DNA from: Micromonospora parastrephiae
Lineage (GTDB): Bacteria > Actinomycetota > Actinomycetes > Mycobacteriales > Micromonosporaceae
Direction: 5' to 3'
Assembly: GCF_016802865.1 (NCBI RefSeq)
Contig: NZ_JAEVHM010000005.1
Coordinates: 22,049 to 86,048, forward strand
DNA length: 64,000 bases
Shown: positions 10,001 through 17,904 of the stretch, piece after piece
Layout: the number at the start of each line of letters is the position of its first letter
How positions within the stretch are numbered: position 1 is the stretch's first letter
Translations under genes and position numbers: made by a program
The notes under the pieces: model-generated
Databases searched by the model: none
What the model was told of the DNA's origin: nothing
What the model saw: only the letters and a program-made list of their open reading frames with translations

Positions 10001-10847
10001 GCTCGGTCGGCTGCCGTTCACCAACACGCGGGAAGATGAGGGTTCGTTCGACAGCCCGGCGCAGCGGGAAGCCCGCATGTGCAACTACGCAGTCGAGATG
10101 CTGGCCATGCGCGGCCTCGCCACGGAACTCAAGGTGCTAGCCGACGGGCAGCCGCCGCAAGCGCAGGCGCTCATCCAACACCACCTGCGTCAGGCCCGCC
10201 AGATCGCGGCCGACAATGCCCAGGCCCACCTCGACCCGACCGGCCTGCTCGACCTGCTCGGCCGCTCGGACCTACGGCTCATCCGCAACTCCGGCGACCT
10301 GATCCTCGCCCTGCTGAACCACCTCGACGACCTGCAGCATGAAATCTCGCGCAACAACGGCTTCCGCGACCTGTGGTCACCGAACGGCAAAAACCTCGGC
10401 AGCGAGGACGACATCACCGACTGGTTGCGACGCCGCCTGACCGACCAACTCGGCCGAAACCGCGTCCTCCTCACCCGGGAGCCCCAAGTCGAACGCATCG
10501 CGGTCAAGGGCTCCGGCACACGGATCGACCTGACCGCAGGAGCCCCGACCAACACAACACCCGTTGAAGTCGCCGAAGCGATCATCGAGGCGAAGCTGGT
10601 CACCAACGACGAGGTGCCCACCGCACTACAAGATCAGCTCGTGCGGCGATACCTCGCAGCGACCAGCCAACGGCACGGCATCTACCTCGTGTACTGGCTT
10701 CCTCCCGAACAACGGACCTCCGGATCGCGAAAGTATGCCGACAAGCAGAAGCTCCTCGACGACATGCGGCGCTGGGCCGCGGAGGTGGCGCCGCAGTTCG
10801 ACGTGAGCGTCTACGTGCTCGACGTCAGTTGGCCGAAGCGCCAGTGA
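7041..10847 (+). CDS. Large P-loop NTPase with C-terminal PD-(D/E)XK-like domain
   Basis: A 1268-residue soluble protein. Near the N-terminus it has Walker A APGGVGKS (55-62) and Walker B IYLDSLDEA (101-109), an arrangement seen in NACHT/STAND-like signalling NTPases. The long middle (about 330-1130) is all-alpha, rich in L, A and D with repeated SLEPxG and LPxW segments, and reads as HEAT-like repeats. The C-terminal 110 residues hold RIDLTAG, IIEAKLV and RHGIYLVYWL. The set D1163 ... E1183-A-K1185 fits a PD-(D/E)XK nuclease core, as in NTPase-nuclease defence proteins. An anti-phage role is inferred from architecture and the neighbouring STAND and Mrr-like genes. No adaptor gene is adjacent. 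Confidence 0.7.
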   Translation: MEGLLTIGAVERHVQDADEEHTPLDGDGFLDVGAAASITPAGDLAGRPGSFVLLAPGGVGKSVLLDGLRRQEDGLEVDLVGLRGADIGRAIDAAIACGKTIYLDSLDEALLTEPALVRLVNRAMSGPGADGVKWRLACRPSAWTSAFVDGAKSVKRLRLLPMTRDAARRLLATLDVDEGFLDALAAAGRSRLSASLLHFIAAARQWQETGRLPGRRVDALESEVQRLLTEREDLRQPLRTGADVRRRTAGRLAVFAAFGGVGRFAFRTGAGQAAVAVAGLPTRPEPDRPDVTVGGEVYAEVLGSALFDTAPQDTVAFRHQEYVDYLAARYVVDRAPTRPQVTALLGLTDGVLPRSMVAVAAWMLALRPEIADVVAPANAAALVESEVDLPTAARAAVVDALLADAREHEAPPRWSLDLSVVVHPDLARQLTDRLAAGVDQPFEAWWICRLALAGRISAVAPAALAIALDDRLPSWVRRPAIDVVTDLGSAPERAALLDGLKLNPDADPDDELRAGLLHGLYPQHLTTTRLLPFLTRPRRANFIGAYRKFLWEFPARIPNADLPEILAWARASLEPHGSAEARRWTSDVPVRIAQRAVAASDDPAVLRPLAELVIDLTGHMRVDAHWALDTAQRRHLTLAVAARLDEHRWTVLLQLGLVTADDISWLTDAVNEERATGHDVLARCLQRLIAPPAPTEDEQEHDEQEAEDRPDATALRAAISAARQDLAAWAAIPIALVLGNKLEPLFLCDLGARQGWSLLTNDEQREVLDRGLEYLVEHPPNPDLWLGKAEIGLDAIRDWSGVYLLTTLARHAPERLGDLPQTTWARWAPAIANAWAFADIDLLGDLVDLAPAEAKAEIRTAVRTSLDSRTEWRRTPLHKYFAQDLVPDLTAILPQRRYPDDQNADVLAFLIEHDPHVAAVAARSVANGDDSQLSRAANRHLAHIDTRGTIDRLLSESTPPGGFLELVETLPLDTVDDDRLADLARLLLGRLPFTNTREDEGSFDSPAQREARMCNYAVEMLAMRGLATELKVLADGQPPQAQALIQHHLRQARQIAADNAQAHLDPTGLLDLLGRSDLRLIRNSGDLILALLNHLDDLQHEISRNNGFRDLWSPNGKNLGSEDDITDWLRRRLTDQLGRNRVLLTREPQVERIAVKGSGTRIDLTAGAPTNTTPVEVAEAIIEAKLVTNDEVPTALQDQLVRRYLAATSQRHGIYLVYWLPPEQRTSGSRKYADKQKLLDDMRRWAAEVAPQFDVSVYVLDVSWPKRQ

Positions 10848-10884
10848 TGGCCAGGCTCGACGGACTTGGAAGCTCTGACGGCCG

Positions 10885-11062
10885 CTGCTGGAGCAGGTCA
10901 ACGCACGGCTGGGTGGCCTGACGGGGGTGGTGAGCGTCGCGGACGCGTTGCATGCGCAGGTCGCTCCCGCCCGCGCTGTGGCCGCTGCCGGCAGGGACGC
11001 GTACGTGTCGCGGTCAAGGCCAACCAGCCGAGCTTTGTACGCCCGGGACTCAGGCGCAAATC
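10885..11062 (+). pseudogene. ISAs1-like transposase remnant
   Basis: One frame reads LLEQVNARLGGLTGVVSVAD followed by ALHAQ, the central segment of ISAs1-family transposases (usually AGVVVTADALHxQ). About 90 nt on, another frame continues with VAVKANQPSF, matching the family motif VKGNQPxLY. The two halves are out of frame and both ends of the gene are missing, so this is an internal fragment only. It lies between the large NTPase and the convergent HEAT-repeat gene and shows past transposon traffic at the island. Confidence 0.6.
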
Positions 11063-11113
11063 ATGCACTGGTTCCCCGGACGCCGTCGATTCCTCACTCG
11101 CGCATCGGGGTGA

Positions 11114-12580
11114 TCAGCCGTCCGCTTGCAGGATCATCGTCTCCTTGACGATCTGACGGATCTGAGCGCTGCAGTCCGCCTGCAGCTGCGCAGCCAACTG
11201 GTCCCGCAGAGCGGCGTCGTACTGCCCGATCCGGCCAAGCGCATTCGCCAGCTGCCTACGTACCTCGGAGGAGGCGTCAGCCGCGAGGTCTGCACCGAGA
11301 TTGCGGTTCACCGGATTACGCGACCAAAGGACGGCCGCCATCTGCCGCGCTGCCGGGCTCTCGTGCTGTGCCAGGACACGGATCGCGTCGGTGCCGCCAG
11401 GATCGATGTCGATGAAGTGGCGCAGACCCTGGACGCCGTTCCGTTTCGCTAGGCGACTGAGAGCCAAGGCGTGGACGCGTTGGACCTGGTCCTGCCTGAC
11501 AGCCAACTGTCCTACCGCCCCAAACACGGCATCCTCAAGTCGACCACGGAAGATGCCCAGGTCCAGATCGCCGGGGGCCAGCCCGCCGATCAACAGCCAC
11601 GCCTTGTCGAAAACCTCCTGCCGCTTGCCTTCGTCAAGTGCAGGAGCAAGATCTGTCACCGCAATCATGGCCGCCGCGCGGTGGTCTTCTGCGGTGAAAC
11701 CGTCCGAAGCGATCTCGATGAGCTTGTCGGCGAGCCTGTCCCGGTCCTCCACTGACAGGGCATGACCGAAGTAGCCGCTGGATTCGTGCGTCGTCCCACC
11801 GGACTCGTCGGTCGTGACGCGAGGGCCGGTAGGAGCCTGATGCACCTCCTCGACGGCGCGCACCGCCTGCTCGTTCACAGCGGGGTGAGATATCTGCATC
11901 CGAGCCAGGAGCTCAACGGCGCCAGCCCGAACAGTTTGATTGGGGTCGCTGGCCTGAACCTCCAAGACGTCTCTCAACCGGTGCAGGGCGGGCCCGGCTT
12001 CCCACAGGAGCGCGGTATGGCCCGGTTCTGGCATGTCCCGAATGGCGGCGGTGAGTGCCTGCGCGGGCGCAGGGTGCCCAGGGTTCGCCCGCAGCATCCT
12101 GGCAATGGTTTTGATCGCTCGACGCATTGACAGCTGGGACACCAGATGGTTGAGGTACGGGGTGAGCGCGTCCGTCACCTCCGCGATGTTGTCACCTCGA
12201 AGCGCGAAGGCCAGGTTGGACAGGGCACCGATGGCGGTCTCGCGAATGCCGTTGTCGGTCCAACCGGAGGCGGGCGCGACCTCAAGCCGGGTGAGTATCC
12301 ACGGTACATACGAGCCGGACCTGTCCGCAGGCACGATATCGGCGACGACACTGAACGCTGCCAGCGCTGCCCTGATCGCCCATGGGGCCAGCGGCGGATC
12401 ATTCAGGCAGCCCGCCGCGTCTGCACCGAGCTCCCTGGCTGCCGCGATCGCCATCTCGACCTCGCCGGCTGCTACGGCGTGGCGCAGCGCCTCAGCAGTT
12501 ATGTAATCAATTCCGTACTTCACCAGGCCAGAGACAGCGGACCCCGCCGATCCGCAATCGTTGATCCACCGTGGTGACAA
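11114..12580 (-). CDS. HEAT-repeat protein of unknown function
   Basis: A protein of up to 488 residues made almost entirely of amphipathic helical repeats, for example DPNQTVRAGAVELLARMQ and ASSEVRRQLANALGRIGQ, the D-x-V-R-x-x-A-A-x-A-L-G pattern of HEAT repeats. Such proteins are scaffolds or sensors. No enzymatic motif, signal peptide or membrane segment is seen. The farthest start is a TTG at 12580 without a clear ribosome-binding site; a GTG at 12523 is an alternative. It is convergent with the NTPase gene and divergent from the sigma factor gene. Its middle resembles the repeat parts of large defence ATPases, so it could be a partner or a detached fragment of one. Confidence 0.65.
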   Translation of the reverse strand: MSPRWINDCGSAGSAVSGLVKYGIDYITAEALRHAVAAGEVEMAIAAARELGADAAGCLNDPPLAPWAIRAALAAFSVVADIVPADRSGSYVPWILTRLEVAPASGWTDNGIRETAIGALSNLAFALRGDNIAEVTDALTPYLNHLVSQLSMRRAIKTIARMLRANPGHPAPAQALTAAIRDMPEPGHTALLWEAGPALHRLRDVLEVQASDPNQTVRAGAVELLARMQISHPAVNEQAVRAVEEVHQAPTGPRVTTDESGGTTHESSGYFGHALSVEDRDRLADKLIEIASDGFTAEDHRAAAMIAVTDLAPALDEGKRQEVFDKAWLLIGGLAPGDLDLGIFRGRLEDAVFGAVGQLAVRQDQVQRVHALALSRLAKRNGVQGLRHFIDIDPGGTDAIRVLAQHESPAARQMAAVLWSRNPVNRNLGADLAADASSEVRRQLANALGRIGQYDAALRDQLAAQLQADCSAQIRQIVKETMILQADG

Positions 12581-12653
12581 CCACCTTGTCGGGTATCGCT
12601 ATGGAACTCGAATGGCGTAGCGGTCATAAGAGGGTGTGAGGGATAGGGCGGAC

Positions 12654-13265
12654 ATGACCCGAGCCGACGACGGCGAGTTGTGGCGGCGGGCACGCCAGGG
12701 AGAGGCCGAGTGCTTCGGTGTGCTCTTCGACCGGCACGGGGAGGCAGTCCGGGCTTTTTGTGCGCGCCGAACCGGCTCGAGCGACGCCGCCGATGATCTG
12801 GTCTCCATCGTGTTCCTGGAGGCCTGGCGCCGGCGGGGTGAGGTTGAGCTGATTGATGGCAACGCCCTGCCGTGGCTGTACGGCATCGCACGCCGGACCA
12901 TGCAACATCGCTGGCGGACCGCGCTGCGGCATCGGCGGACGCTGGAGCGGCTGACTCCCGTGCCGGCCACTCCCGACCATGCCGACGAGGTCGCCGGCCG
13001 GCTCGACGATGAGCGGCACCTGGCCCAGTTGCGGAGGGCCCTCGAGCGACTGAGGCCGCCCGACCGTGACGTGTTGTTGCTCTGCGTCTGGCAGGGCCTG
13101 TCCTACGCCGAGGCGGCGGTAGCGCTCGGCGTACCAGTCGGCACCGTCCGATCGCGGCTGTCCCGTGCGCGGTCCCGGCTCGGGGCCAAGACAGAAGCCC
13201 TGAACACACCCCACCCCGCGGCCTACCCGACGACCGCCTCAGCACAGCGACGGGAGATGTCATGA
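12654..13265 (+). CDS. ECF RNA polymerase sigma factor
   Basis: A 203-residue sigma-70 family, ECF-type factor that would redirect RNA polymerase to a stress regulon. Region 2 is seen in FGVLFDRHGEAVRAFCARRT and LVSIVFLEAWRRR (about residues 21-62) with the WLYGIARR motif after it. Region 4 is LRPPDRDVLLLCVWQGLSYA with the HTH EAAVALGVPVGTVRSRLSRA (about 130-175). The ATG at 12654 is preferred over a GTG at 12636 because AGGGCGG lies just before it. The stop overlaps the next gene in ATGA, so the two are translationally coupled. Confidence 0.9.
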   Translation: MTRADDGELWRRARQGEAECFGVLFDRHGEAVRAFCARRTGSSDAADDLVSIVFLEAWRRRGEVELIDGNALPWLYGIARRTMQHRWRTALRHRRTLERLTPVPATPDHADEVAGRLDDERHLAQLRRALERLRPPDRDVLLLCVWQGLSYAEAAVALGVPVGTVRSRLSRARSRLGAKTEALNTPHPAAYPTTASAQRREMS

Positions 13266-14047
13266 GCGACCTGCAAACCCGCCTGGACCCACAGCGCCAG
13301 GCCGAGATCCGGCGACTGCTGGTCGCGCAGGCATCGCAAGGAACTGTGGTGACTCGGAGCCGCCGCCTCGCCCTCGCCGGCTGCGTCGCGCTCGTCGTCA
13401 CTACCGGCGTCGCTGCGCTCACCTTCTATCCCGACCCGCCGCCGCCGACCTATGCCGCCTGGACGGCCGTTCCACAGGCCGCTCCACCTCTGACCGCAAC
13501 GGATGGAGAAATCGAGAGTTGGGCCTCGAAGTGCAGCGACCTCGGCGTCGGCGGGGTCGGCGTCGGAGGCGTCCCGGCGCGCCCGGAAGCCGCGGCTCGT
13601 CGGGAGGTGCTGGTCGATCGGCGCGGCGGTTTCACCTACTGCGTCGATGTTGCGCTGGGCAGCGGCACCTCCTCTGATCCGCTGATCGCCCTGTCCGGTC
13701 TGAAAGCCAAGGGACTCGATGGCCTCAACCTCATGCAGGCCACCGTCTCCGACAAACCGTTCGCCAAGCCGCAAGGCAGCGCTGTGTTGGTGCTCGGCGG
13801 CATCTCGCAGATACCGTCACGCGGCATCCAAGCCTTCCAGCTGTACGGCCTGAGCGGCCCCGAGGTGACCGGCGTCGACGTTGTACTCACCAATGGCCTG
13901 CAGGTGACCGCCACGGCGAGAAACGGTGTCTGGGGTGTGTGGTGGCCCAGCGATCGGGGCGATCCCGCCGGCTGCAAGCTGCACGTGCGCACTGCCGCCG
14001 GCGTGACGCTCGTCGACCCGGATGCCGTCCGGCTACGGATCCAATGA
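13262..14047 (+). CDS. Membrane-anchored protein coupled to the ECF sigma factor (probable regulator)
   Basis: A 261-residue protein with a cytoplasmic N-terminus of about 35 residues, one transmembrane helix (RRLALAGCVALVVTTGVAAL, about 33-54) and a 200-residue outer domain. This is the topology of an anti-sigma factor. The start overlaps the sigma-factor stop by 4 nt, which also favours a functional pair. No zinc-binding anti-sigma HxxxCxxC motif is present in the short cytoplasmic part, so the anti-sigma role rests on context and topology. The outer domain is not recognised. Confidence 0.65.
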   Translation: MSDLQTRLDPQRQAEIRRLLVAQASQGTVVTRSRRLALAGCVALVVTTGVAALTFYPDPPPPTYAAWTAVPQAAPPLTATDGEIESWASKCSDLGVGGVGVGGVPARPEAAARREVLVDRRGGFTYCVDVALGSGTSSDPLIALSGLKAKGLDGLNLMQATVSDKPFAKPQGSAVLVLGGISQIPSRGIQAFQLYGLSGPEVTGVDVVLTNGLQVTATARNGVWGVWWPSDRGDPAGCKLHVRTAAGVTLVDPDAVRLRIQ

Positions 14048-14199
14048 ATTAAGGAGGTTCGCAACCCCTGGAGCTTCCTGGCGGAACTTCATCTGCCGCC
14101 ATCTCGCCATCGCCGGCAGAGCCGTCGAGTTGACCCCGAGCAGGATCGACAATCTGGATCTACCGCCGGGTTCAGCGGCTGGCGAGCGAGCGCGAATGG

Positions 14200-14829
14200 T
14201 TGCGGCGGCTTCGTACGCTCTTCCAGGTGCTGTGGGCGTGCGTTCAGTTGTCCGGATGGCTCGTCAGGGCCGAGCTTGGCGATCTCGCGACATGGATCGG
14301 CGCACTGGCCAACGTAGCCACGCTCGCCTTTGCTCTCGTCGCCTCCGTCGTCGGCCTCCGCGTCTACAGGATCGAGTCGGGGCGAGATCGGCGGGCCGAG
14401 GACGAGCGCCGAGAACGCAGACTCGACGAGAAACGCGCCCAAGCATCGCTCGTGTCCGCGTGGCTCGCCCAGCAGGAATTAGAGGTCATTACGACGAGGA
14501 GCAGCGATTCCCAGCCCCTCCTCCGACCCCGGCCAAGGTGGGGCGTGAACGTCCTCAACGCATCCACCGCGCCGATCTACCACGTGATCGTCTTCTACCG
14601 CTGGTCCGCCAACCCGTACGATGCAGCAGCAGGAGACGAAATGCGAGTCGTGCCACCCCACCAGGGCGGCATCTGGCAACTTCTTCCGGAATCGATCAGG
14701 CGGAGGGTCGAGATGGACGTCGACCCACAGTTCGCGGTTGACGTGGCCGTGGAGTTCCGGGACGCTGCCGGCCGGTGGTGGCGGCGCGGCTGGGACGGAC
14801 TCCTGAGTGAAGCCCCGGACCGGGCTTGA
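14200..14829 (+). CDS. Membrane hypothetical protein with coiled coil
   Basis: A 209-residue protein with one transmembrane helix (IGALANVATLAFALVASVVG, about 34-54) followed by a highly charged coiled coil (residues 58-82, rich in R, E and D) and a soluble beta-rich domain (WGVNVLNASTAPIYHVIVFY onward). This plan recurs in actinobacterial proteins of unknown function near nucleases. The only in-frame start is TTG at 14200, because a TGA lies in frame about 70 nt upstream. A 152-nt gap separates it from the sigma-factor pair, so it need not be co-transcribed. Confidence 0.55.
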   Translation: MRRLRTLFQVLWACVQLSGWLVRAELGDLATWIGALANVATLAFALVASVVGLRVYRIESGRDRRAEDERRERRLDEKRAQASLVSAWLAQQELEVITTRSSDSQPLLRPRPRWGVNVLNASTAPIYHVIVFYRWSANPYDAAAGDEMRVVPPHQGGIWQLLPESIRRRVEMDVDPQFAVDVAVEFRDAAGRWWRRGWDGLLSEAPDRA

Positions 14830-15022
14830 CCGAAGGCCAACTCAACCAGGCTCTGCACACCGTCGTCCTGCCCCGGCTACAACGCGACGAACGCACCCGC
14901 TCCTACGCCGCCCGTCGCCGCGCCCAAGGCAAACCGACAGGGAGATTGAACGCTGCCCCAACCGCTACGTCGCCCGAGATCTCTACCGACGCCTCGAAAA
15001 CTCATCCCGGCCCGAAAGTTAG
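14826..15022 (+). pseudogene. IS110-like transposase C-terminal remnant, frameshifted
   Basis: The first frame reads LTEGQLNQALHTVVLPRLQR then DERTRSYAARRRAQGK, and the next frame continues TDREIERCPNRYVARDLYRR. Joined, they match the C-terminus of IS110-family transposases, where a YxxRRxxEGKTxREIxRCLKRYxARExYR segment is conserved. The shift lies near 14940. Only the last 65 codons remain. The remnant abuts the membrane protein gene by 4 nt, so its insertion may have removed DNA there. Confidence 0.65.
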
Positions 15023-15128
15023 GTAGGCTAACCAACACTTCCGGTTTTGGCCAATTCCGGGGTGTGCTCCTCACCTCGAGATCGAGCCAAGTCAGGCCCA
15101 TCTTCGCCGGCTCGTCGTCGCGCTCTCG

Positions 15129-15660
15129 TCAATCAGCTTGGCTAACTGGGGCTGATTCAGAGCGGGCTGGGGATGGCACAGCGGCGCCGGTGAACGTCGG
15201 GGCGGCCCGGAAGTGTGCCCGGCGGGCCGCGCAGCGGAACGCGCCGAGCACCGCCGGCCCGGCCAGGGTGACAAGGACAGCGGTAGTGATCGCCCGCCCG
15301 GTGTCCCAGCCCAGCGAGGTGACGGCGAAGAAGGTCAAATACCGGTGCAGTTGTTCGAGCACCGGCAGGCCCGGCTGGTAGGCGATCGAACTGGTCGGAT
15401 CGAGGGAGAACGGCCAGAAGGACAGGTTGAGCATGAAGCCGAAGAAGTATCCGCTGACTGCGGCGTAGACCGCGAGCAGGAGGATCTCGGCCCGTCCCCG
15501 TACCCGGGGCAGCAGGCCGGCGAAAATGCCGACCCAGGCACAGCCGAACATCTGCTACGGCATCCACGGTCCCACTCCCCCGGTGAGCAGGGCGGAGGCG
15601 AACAGCGAGGTGCAGCCCAGCGCGAAACCGAAGCCCGGCCCGAAACGCTGCTCCGCTCCG
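15129..15660 (-). pseudogene. ECF transporter S-component remnant with nonsense codon
   Basis: The minus strand encodes hydrophobic segments typical of the substrate-binding S component of energy-coupling-factor vitamin transporters: FALGCTSLFASALLTGGVGP, then FGCAWVGIFAGLLP, then AVYAAVSGYFFGFMLNLSFW. A TAG at 15557-15555 interrupts the frame where the family has an aromatic residue (GPWMP-stop-QM). Upstream homology fades near 15660, so the N-terminal half is lost. The stop-free 3' part could start at 15551, but the product would lack the vitamin-binding half. No ECF ATPase or T component is nearby. Confidence 0.6.
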
Positions 15661-15901
15661 CTCACCGCCTGTGGCACCTCTGTCAGACGTCGTGCTCCGC
15701 AGAGCACCGGCCCGAACGCAAAAAAAACACAGAGCTCGCGTAGGTGTCGGCGGAGCCCGGGGTACGGTGTCCGCTAGCTCAAACGGGTTGCCCGGGACGC
15801 CCGTCGAGGGCATCCTCGGACGTTGTCGACCTTTGCGTGACTCAAACTGGTTCCTCTGGTACCGCCAATTCAGATCGCGCTGGACTGGAGTTGACGAGGA
15901 G

Positions 15902-16939
15902 ATGGCGAACCTCGCCGACGAGTGGCCCTTCCCAGGCGACCCGAACCACTTCGTGGGCGCTCGGCACCACACCGTGCCTCGCTTCTACCTCGAATACTGG
16001 GCAGACGCCGACGGTCACATCGACGTTGTCGAGAAGCCGGGTGGGCGCAGATATCGGACATCACCCAAGACGGCCAGTGCCGAGACCGATTTTTACACCT
16101 ATATCGATCTTAACGGGGATCTGGCCGGTCACATGGAACAGGTGCTGGGGGTCATCGAAGCCGGCGCCTCCGCCGCGATCGGCAGGATCAGCCACCCGAC
16201 CTTCGGCCAGTTTCCGCCGCCTCCCGACGACAAATACGAGATTGCCACCTTCCTTGCCTTTCAGAAGGTGCGGGGCAAGCGTCGGCGCAGAGAGATTGAG
16301 ACCCAGGCCGACTTTTACATGAAACTCCAGTACTCGGGGCTCGGTAGCGACGCTATCAAGAGGCTGCTTGAGGAGCGGCTCGGGCATGCTAGTCCAGAGC
16401 ATATCGCCCAGATGGAAGAACTCGTCGCAAACCTGGACGATTACGAATTCGTTCCGGACCCTAACGAACATGTCCGCATGATGGGCAAGTTGGCGCACAA
16501 AATCTTCCCGCACCTCATGCGCCGGCACTGGCACCTCGGCGTCTTCGATGAGCCCGTCCTCGTCACCTGCGATGAGCCGGTCATGCTCTACAAGAGCAAC
16601 CCCAGCCCGATCCGGGGCTACGGGCTGCTTGACGCCGACGAAGTCTGGTTTCCGCTCAACCCGTCCATGCTGCTGATACTGACCCTGGAGCCACAGCCGG
16701 GTTCGATGCGGTTCTCGGCGCCAATCTCGACCGCGCGAACAGTAAACACATACGCCACCCACAATGCATACCAAAATATCTTTCTCCACCCAGAGCAGCC
16801 GGATATCGATACCGAGCAGTTGGCCGACAATCCGCTCTTCGAAGTGGCCGCTCCGCCAGGCGTGATACTGCCCGATGGGGCAAACAAGCCTCTCAAGAAC
16901 CGAACGACCGCGCGGCGGCGTAAGCCGAAGCGGAAGTAG
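15902..16939 (+). CDS. DUF4238 domain protein
   Basis: A 345-residue soluble protein starting close to the DUF4238 signature HHTVPRFYLEYWA (residues 22-34). The family is named for this HHxVPRFYLxxF entry, and its function is unknown; members are common in accessory islands. A C-terminal WFPLNPSMLLILT segment is also family-like, and the last 12 residues are very basic. The ATG at 15902 is selected because GACGAGGAG stands directly before it, while the open frame upstream to 15671 has atypical composition. It lies alone between an S-component remnant and a long non-coding stretch. Confidence 0.75.
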   Translation: MANLADEWPFPGDPNHFVGARHHTVPRFYLEYWADADGHIDVVEKPGGRRYRTSPKTASAETDFYTYIDLNGDLAGHMEQVLGVIEAGASAAIGRISHPTFGQFPPPPDDKYEIATFLAFQKVRGKRRRREIETQADFYMKLQYSGLGSDAIKRLLEERLGHASPEHIAQMEELVANLDDYEFVPDPNEHVRMMGKLAHKIFPHLMRRHWHLGVFDEPVLVTCDEPVMLYKSNPSPIRGYGLLDADEVWFPLNPSMLLILTLEPQPGSMRFSAPISTARTVNTYATHNAYQNIFLHPEQPDIDTEQLADNPLFEVAAPPGVILPDGANKPLKNRTTARRRKPKRK

Positions 16940-17689
16940 CGCCACGAGAGGGGTTTCTCGCCAAGAGGTGTTGCCGGCGAGCGCCGGTACGGGCACATCT
17001 GCCGGCTGTTCGGGCGGCTGCGGGATTGGCAACGGGGTGCAGGACGCGTACGCCGGGCCTGCGCTGTGGCAGACCCAGATCCGGGACGACCTGGCCGCTT
17101 CCACAGCCGCCTGTCCGAAGACTGGCGCTGCGGCAGCGGTCGAAGTCACACCTGACGTAGCCGGTCCGAGCTGAGCAGGCGGTGCATTGCGGCAAGCATG
17201 AGGCAGGCATCTGATCCGGTCCGACCGGGCCCGACCGCTCCGGCTGTCGGCGGCGGAGCGGTATCGGCCTGCCATTCGGCTCAGCAGTCGGTACCGTCGC
17301 GCCACCCGCTCATCGGCAGACACAGCCGGGTGGTCAGCACACCCTTGTGCAACGGCCGCTTAACTCGTCCTCGGTATCCGCCAAGACCCCCGCGAGGTGC
17401 GAATCACCTTCGGCAGCAGCCAGGACCTACCGTGCAGCAGAGCAAGAAGTGAGGGCCGCCTCGTGACGGCTGGCCCTCACTTCACTACATCTTCTTCAGT
17501 AAGCGGGACCATGCCTGGGGCCGTAATGGCCCTGGGATACGAGAGGATGCGGTTCGCCGCTAAGGGCTGACAGCGCTGCGGCCACTTCGACGATGTCGGC
17601 CTTGGTGTAGACGTTGGTGGCCCCGACGTCGCCGCCTGTGCTTGACTTCAGGGTGGCACGAACTCAGCCTGCGCGAGCCGCGTAACGCA
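16940..17689. other. Non-coding stretch downstream of the DUF4238 gene
   Basis: No gene is supported in these 750 nt. Open frames here lack ribosome-binding sites and recognisable motifs. The only clear structure is the 12-bp inverted repeat at 17446-17483, annotated separately. Confidence 0.4.
17446..17483. terminator. Perfect 12-bp hairpin, possible terminator
   Basis: GAAGTGAGGGCC (17446-17457) pairs exactly with GGCCCTCACTTC (17472-17483) across a 14-nt loop. There is no U tract on either strand, but U-poor hairpins are accepted as terminators or RNA-stability elements in high-GC actinomycetes. It sits about 500 nt past the DUF4238 stop and about 200 nt past the 3' end of the minus-strand pair, so it could serve either side. 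Confidence 0.4.
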
Positions 17690-17899
17690 TCAGCCGAACC
17701 GGATGCTCCCGGGGGTCCAGTCGACGATCCTCGCTGTCGTCACACCGTCGTCGGCACCGGGGACGAGCCGGAAGGCGTCCCCGGGGCGGAGCGCTGCTGG
17801 TTCGACTCCAGGTTCGAGCTGGATAGAATGTGCCGTACTGGCGAGGGGGTGATCAATCGTGTACGTCCGGTTCCCAAGCTGGAACACCGGCATTTCCAC
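17690..17899 (-). CDS. Small beta-rich protein downstream of the Mrr-like nuclease
   Basis: A 69-residue product (VFQLGNRTYTIDHPLASTAH, later RPGDAFRLVPGADDGVTTAR) with no signal or membrane segment. It starts at a GTG 5 nt after the stop of the nuclease-like gene, with no gap for a promoter, so the two form an operon. The alternating hydrophobic pattern suggests a small all-beta fold. The family is not recognised. Its position right behind a probable nuclease would fit an immunity, regulatory or accessory subunit, but nothing in the sequence proves this. Confidence 0.5.
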   Translation of the reverse strand: MEMPVFQLGNRTYTIDHPLASTAHSIQLEPGVEPAALRPGDAFRLVPGADDGVTTARIVDWTPGSIRFG

Positions 17900-17904
17900 T
17901 TTTA

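Noticed and set aside
16061..17323. 420-codon minus-strand frame opposite the DUF4238 gene
   Set aside because: The plus strand carries the conserved HHTVPRFYLEYW motif and a ribosome-binding site; the minus frame has neither.
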